Assembly: GCA_964441535.1 (NCBI GenBank)
Contig: CAYTXQ010000017.1
Coordinates: 1 to 14,287 of the forward strand
Direction: 5' to 3'
Length of the DNA: 14,287 nucleotides
From: CAYNLX01 sp964441535
GTDB lineage: Bacteria; Bacillota_I; Bacilli_A; RF39; UBA660
A program made the translations under genes and the position numbers. The notes under the pieces are model-generated. The model made no database searches and had not been told where the DNA came from. It worked only from the letters and a program-made list of their open reading frames with translations. The first letter of the stretch is position 1; each line of letters begins with the position of its first letter. Of this stretch, positions 14,196-14,287 are shown in pieces.

Positions 14196-14287
14196 ATGAA
14201 TTATTATAATGAAATAAAAAATGAACTAATAAATAATGAAATAAATAGAAAAGTAAAAAACTATTCAATAAATAGAAGTGATTTAAA
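14196..14287 (+). CDS. N-terminus of a probable DUF1016/YhcG-type PDDEXK nuclease, 3' end outside window
   Basis: Only 30 codons are visible, starting MNYYNEIKNELINNEINRKV and continuing KNYSINRSDL. From memory of the family, this resembles the N-terminal helical domain of DUF1016/YhcG proteins, where a YxxIKxxLxxxE start and a KDYSxNxxDLxTYYxVGK stretch precede a C-terminal PDDEXK nuclease fold. The catalytic part is beyond the edge, so the family call is tentative. It starts 12 nt after comEC with a good AAAGGAG site and no visible terminator between, so it probably shares the com transcript. If the family is wrong, it remains a genuine gene start of unknown product. Confidence 0.5.
   Translation, partial: MNYYNEIKNELINNEINRKVKNYSINRSDL

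Overview
The window is a strongly AT-rich stretch of a low-GC Bacillota chromosome. The genes are housekeeping genes plus several lineage-specific small ones. TGA ends the first gene and tryptophan is written TGG, so the standard bacterial code is in use, not the Mycoplasma code. RNase III-SMC, FtsW, ComEA-ComEC, a type-2-like peptide deformylase, a YjcZ-like microprotein and strong AGGAGG ribosome sites fit a Gram-positive organism. The extreme AT bias and a short SMC (about 980 residues) suggest a reduced, host-associated Bacilli or Mollicutes-like lineage. That placement is inference.

Layout. Positions 1-898 (+) hold the 3' part of an acyl-CoA synthetase-like AMP-forming ligase. Positions 951-2176 are on the minus strand and read yidD, then a ZnuA-like lipoprotein that overlaps yidD by 4 nt, then tRNA-Ser(GCU) with its own strong promoter and terminator. 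Positions 2254-5854 (+) hold rnc-smc, divergent from yidD. Positions 5921-8688 (+) hold a small two-helix membrane protein, then a tight three-gene unit: nucleoside hydrolase, ribokinase-like kinase and an unknown membrane protein. Positions 8714-9527 (-) hold def and a YjcZ-like Gly/Tyr-rich microprotein, each with its own terminator. Positions 9661-10818 (+) hold ftsW, followed by an unknown 128-residue protein (10899-11285) with its own promoter and terminator. Positions 11399-14287 (+) hold comEA, comEC (overlapping starts) and the first 30 codons of a gene whose N-terminus resembles DUF1016/YhcG-type PDDEXK nucleases.

How the genes fit together. The nucleoside hydrolase and kinase would turn nucleosides into free base plus ribose, then ribose 5-phosphate. 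ComEA and ComEC form the DNA-binding and channel parts of a DNA uptake machine. YidD assists membrane insertion, and SMC and FtsW serve chromosome segregation and septal peptidoglycan synthesis.

No gene-free stretch exceeds about 135 bases. No CRISPR array, insertion sequence, riboswitch or phage module was seen. Most of the window is conserved core. The parts most worth a second look are the histidine-free ZnuA-like protein, the extracellular cysteines in ComEA and FtsW, the comEC-nuclease junction and the unknown 128-residue protein.
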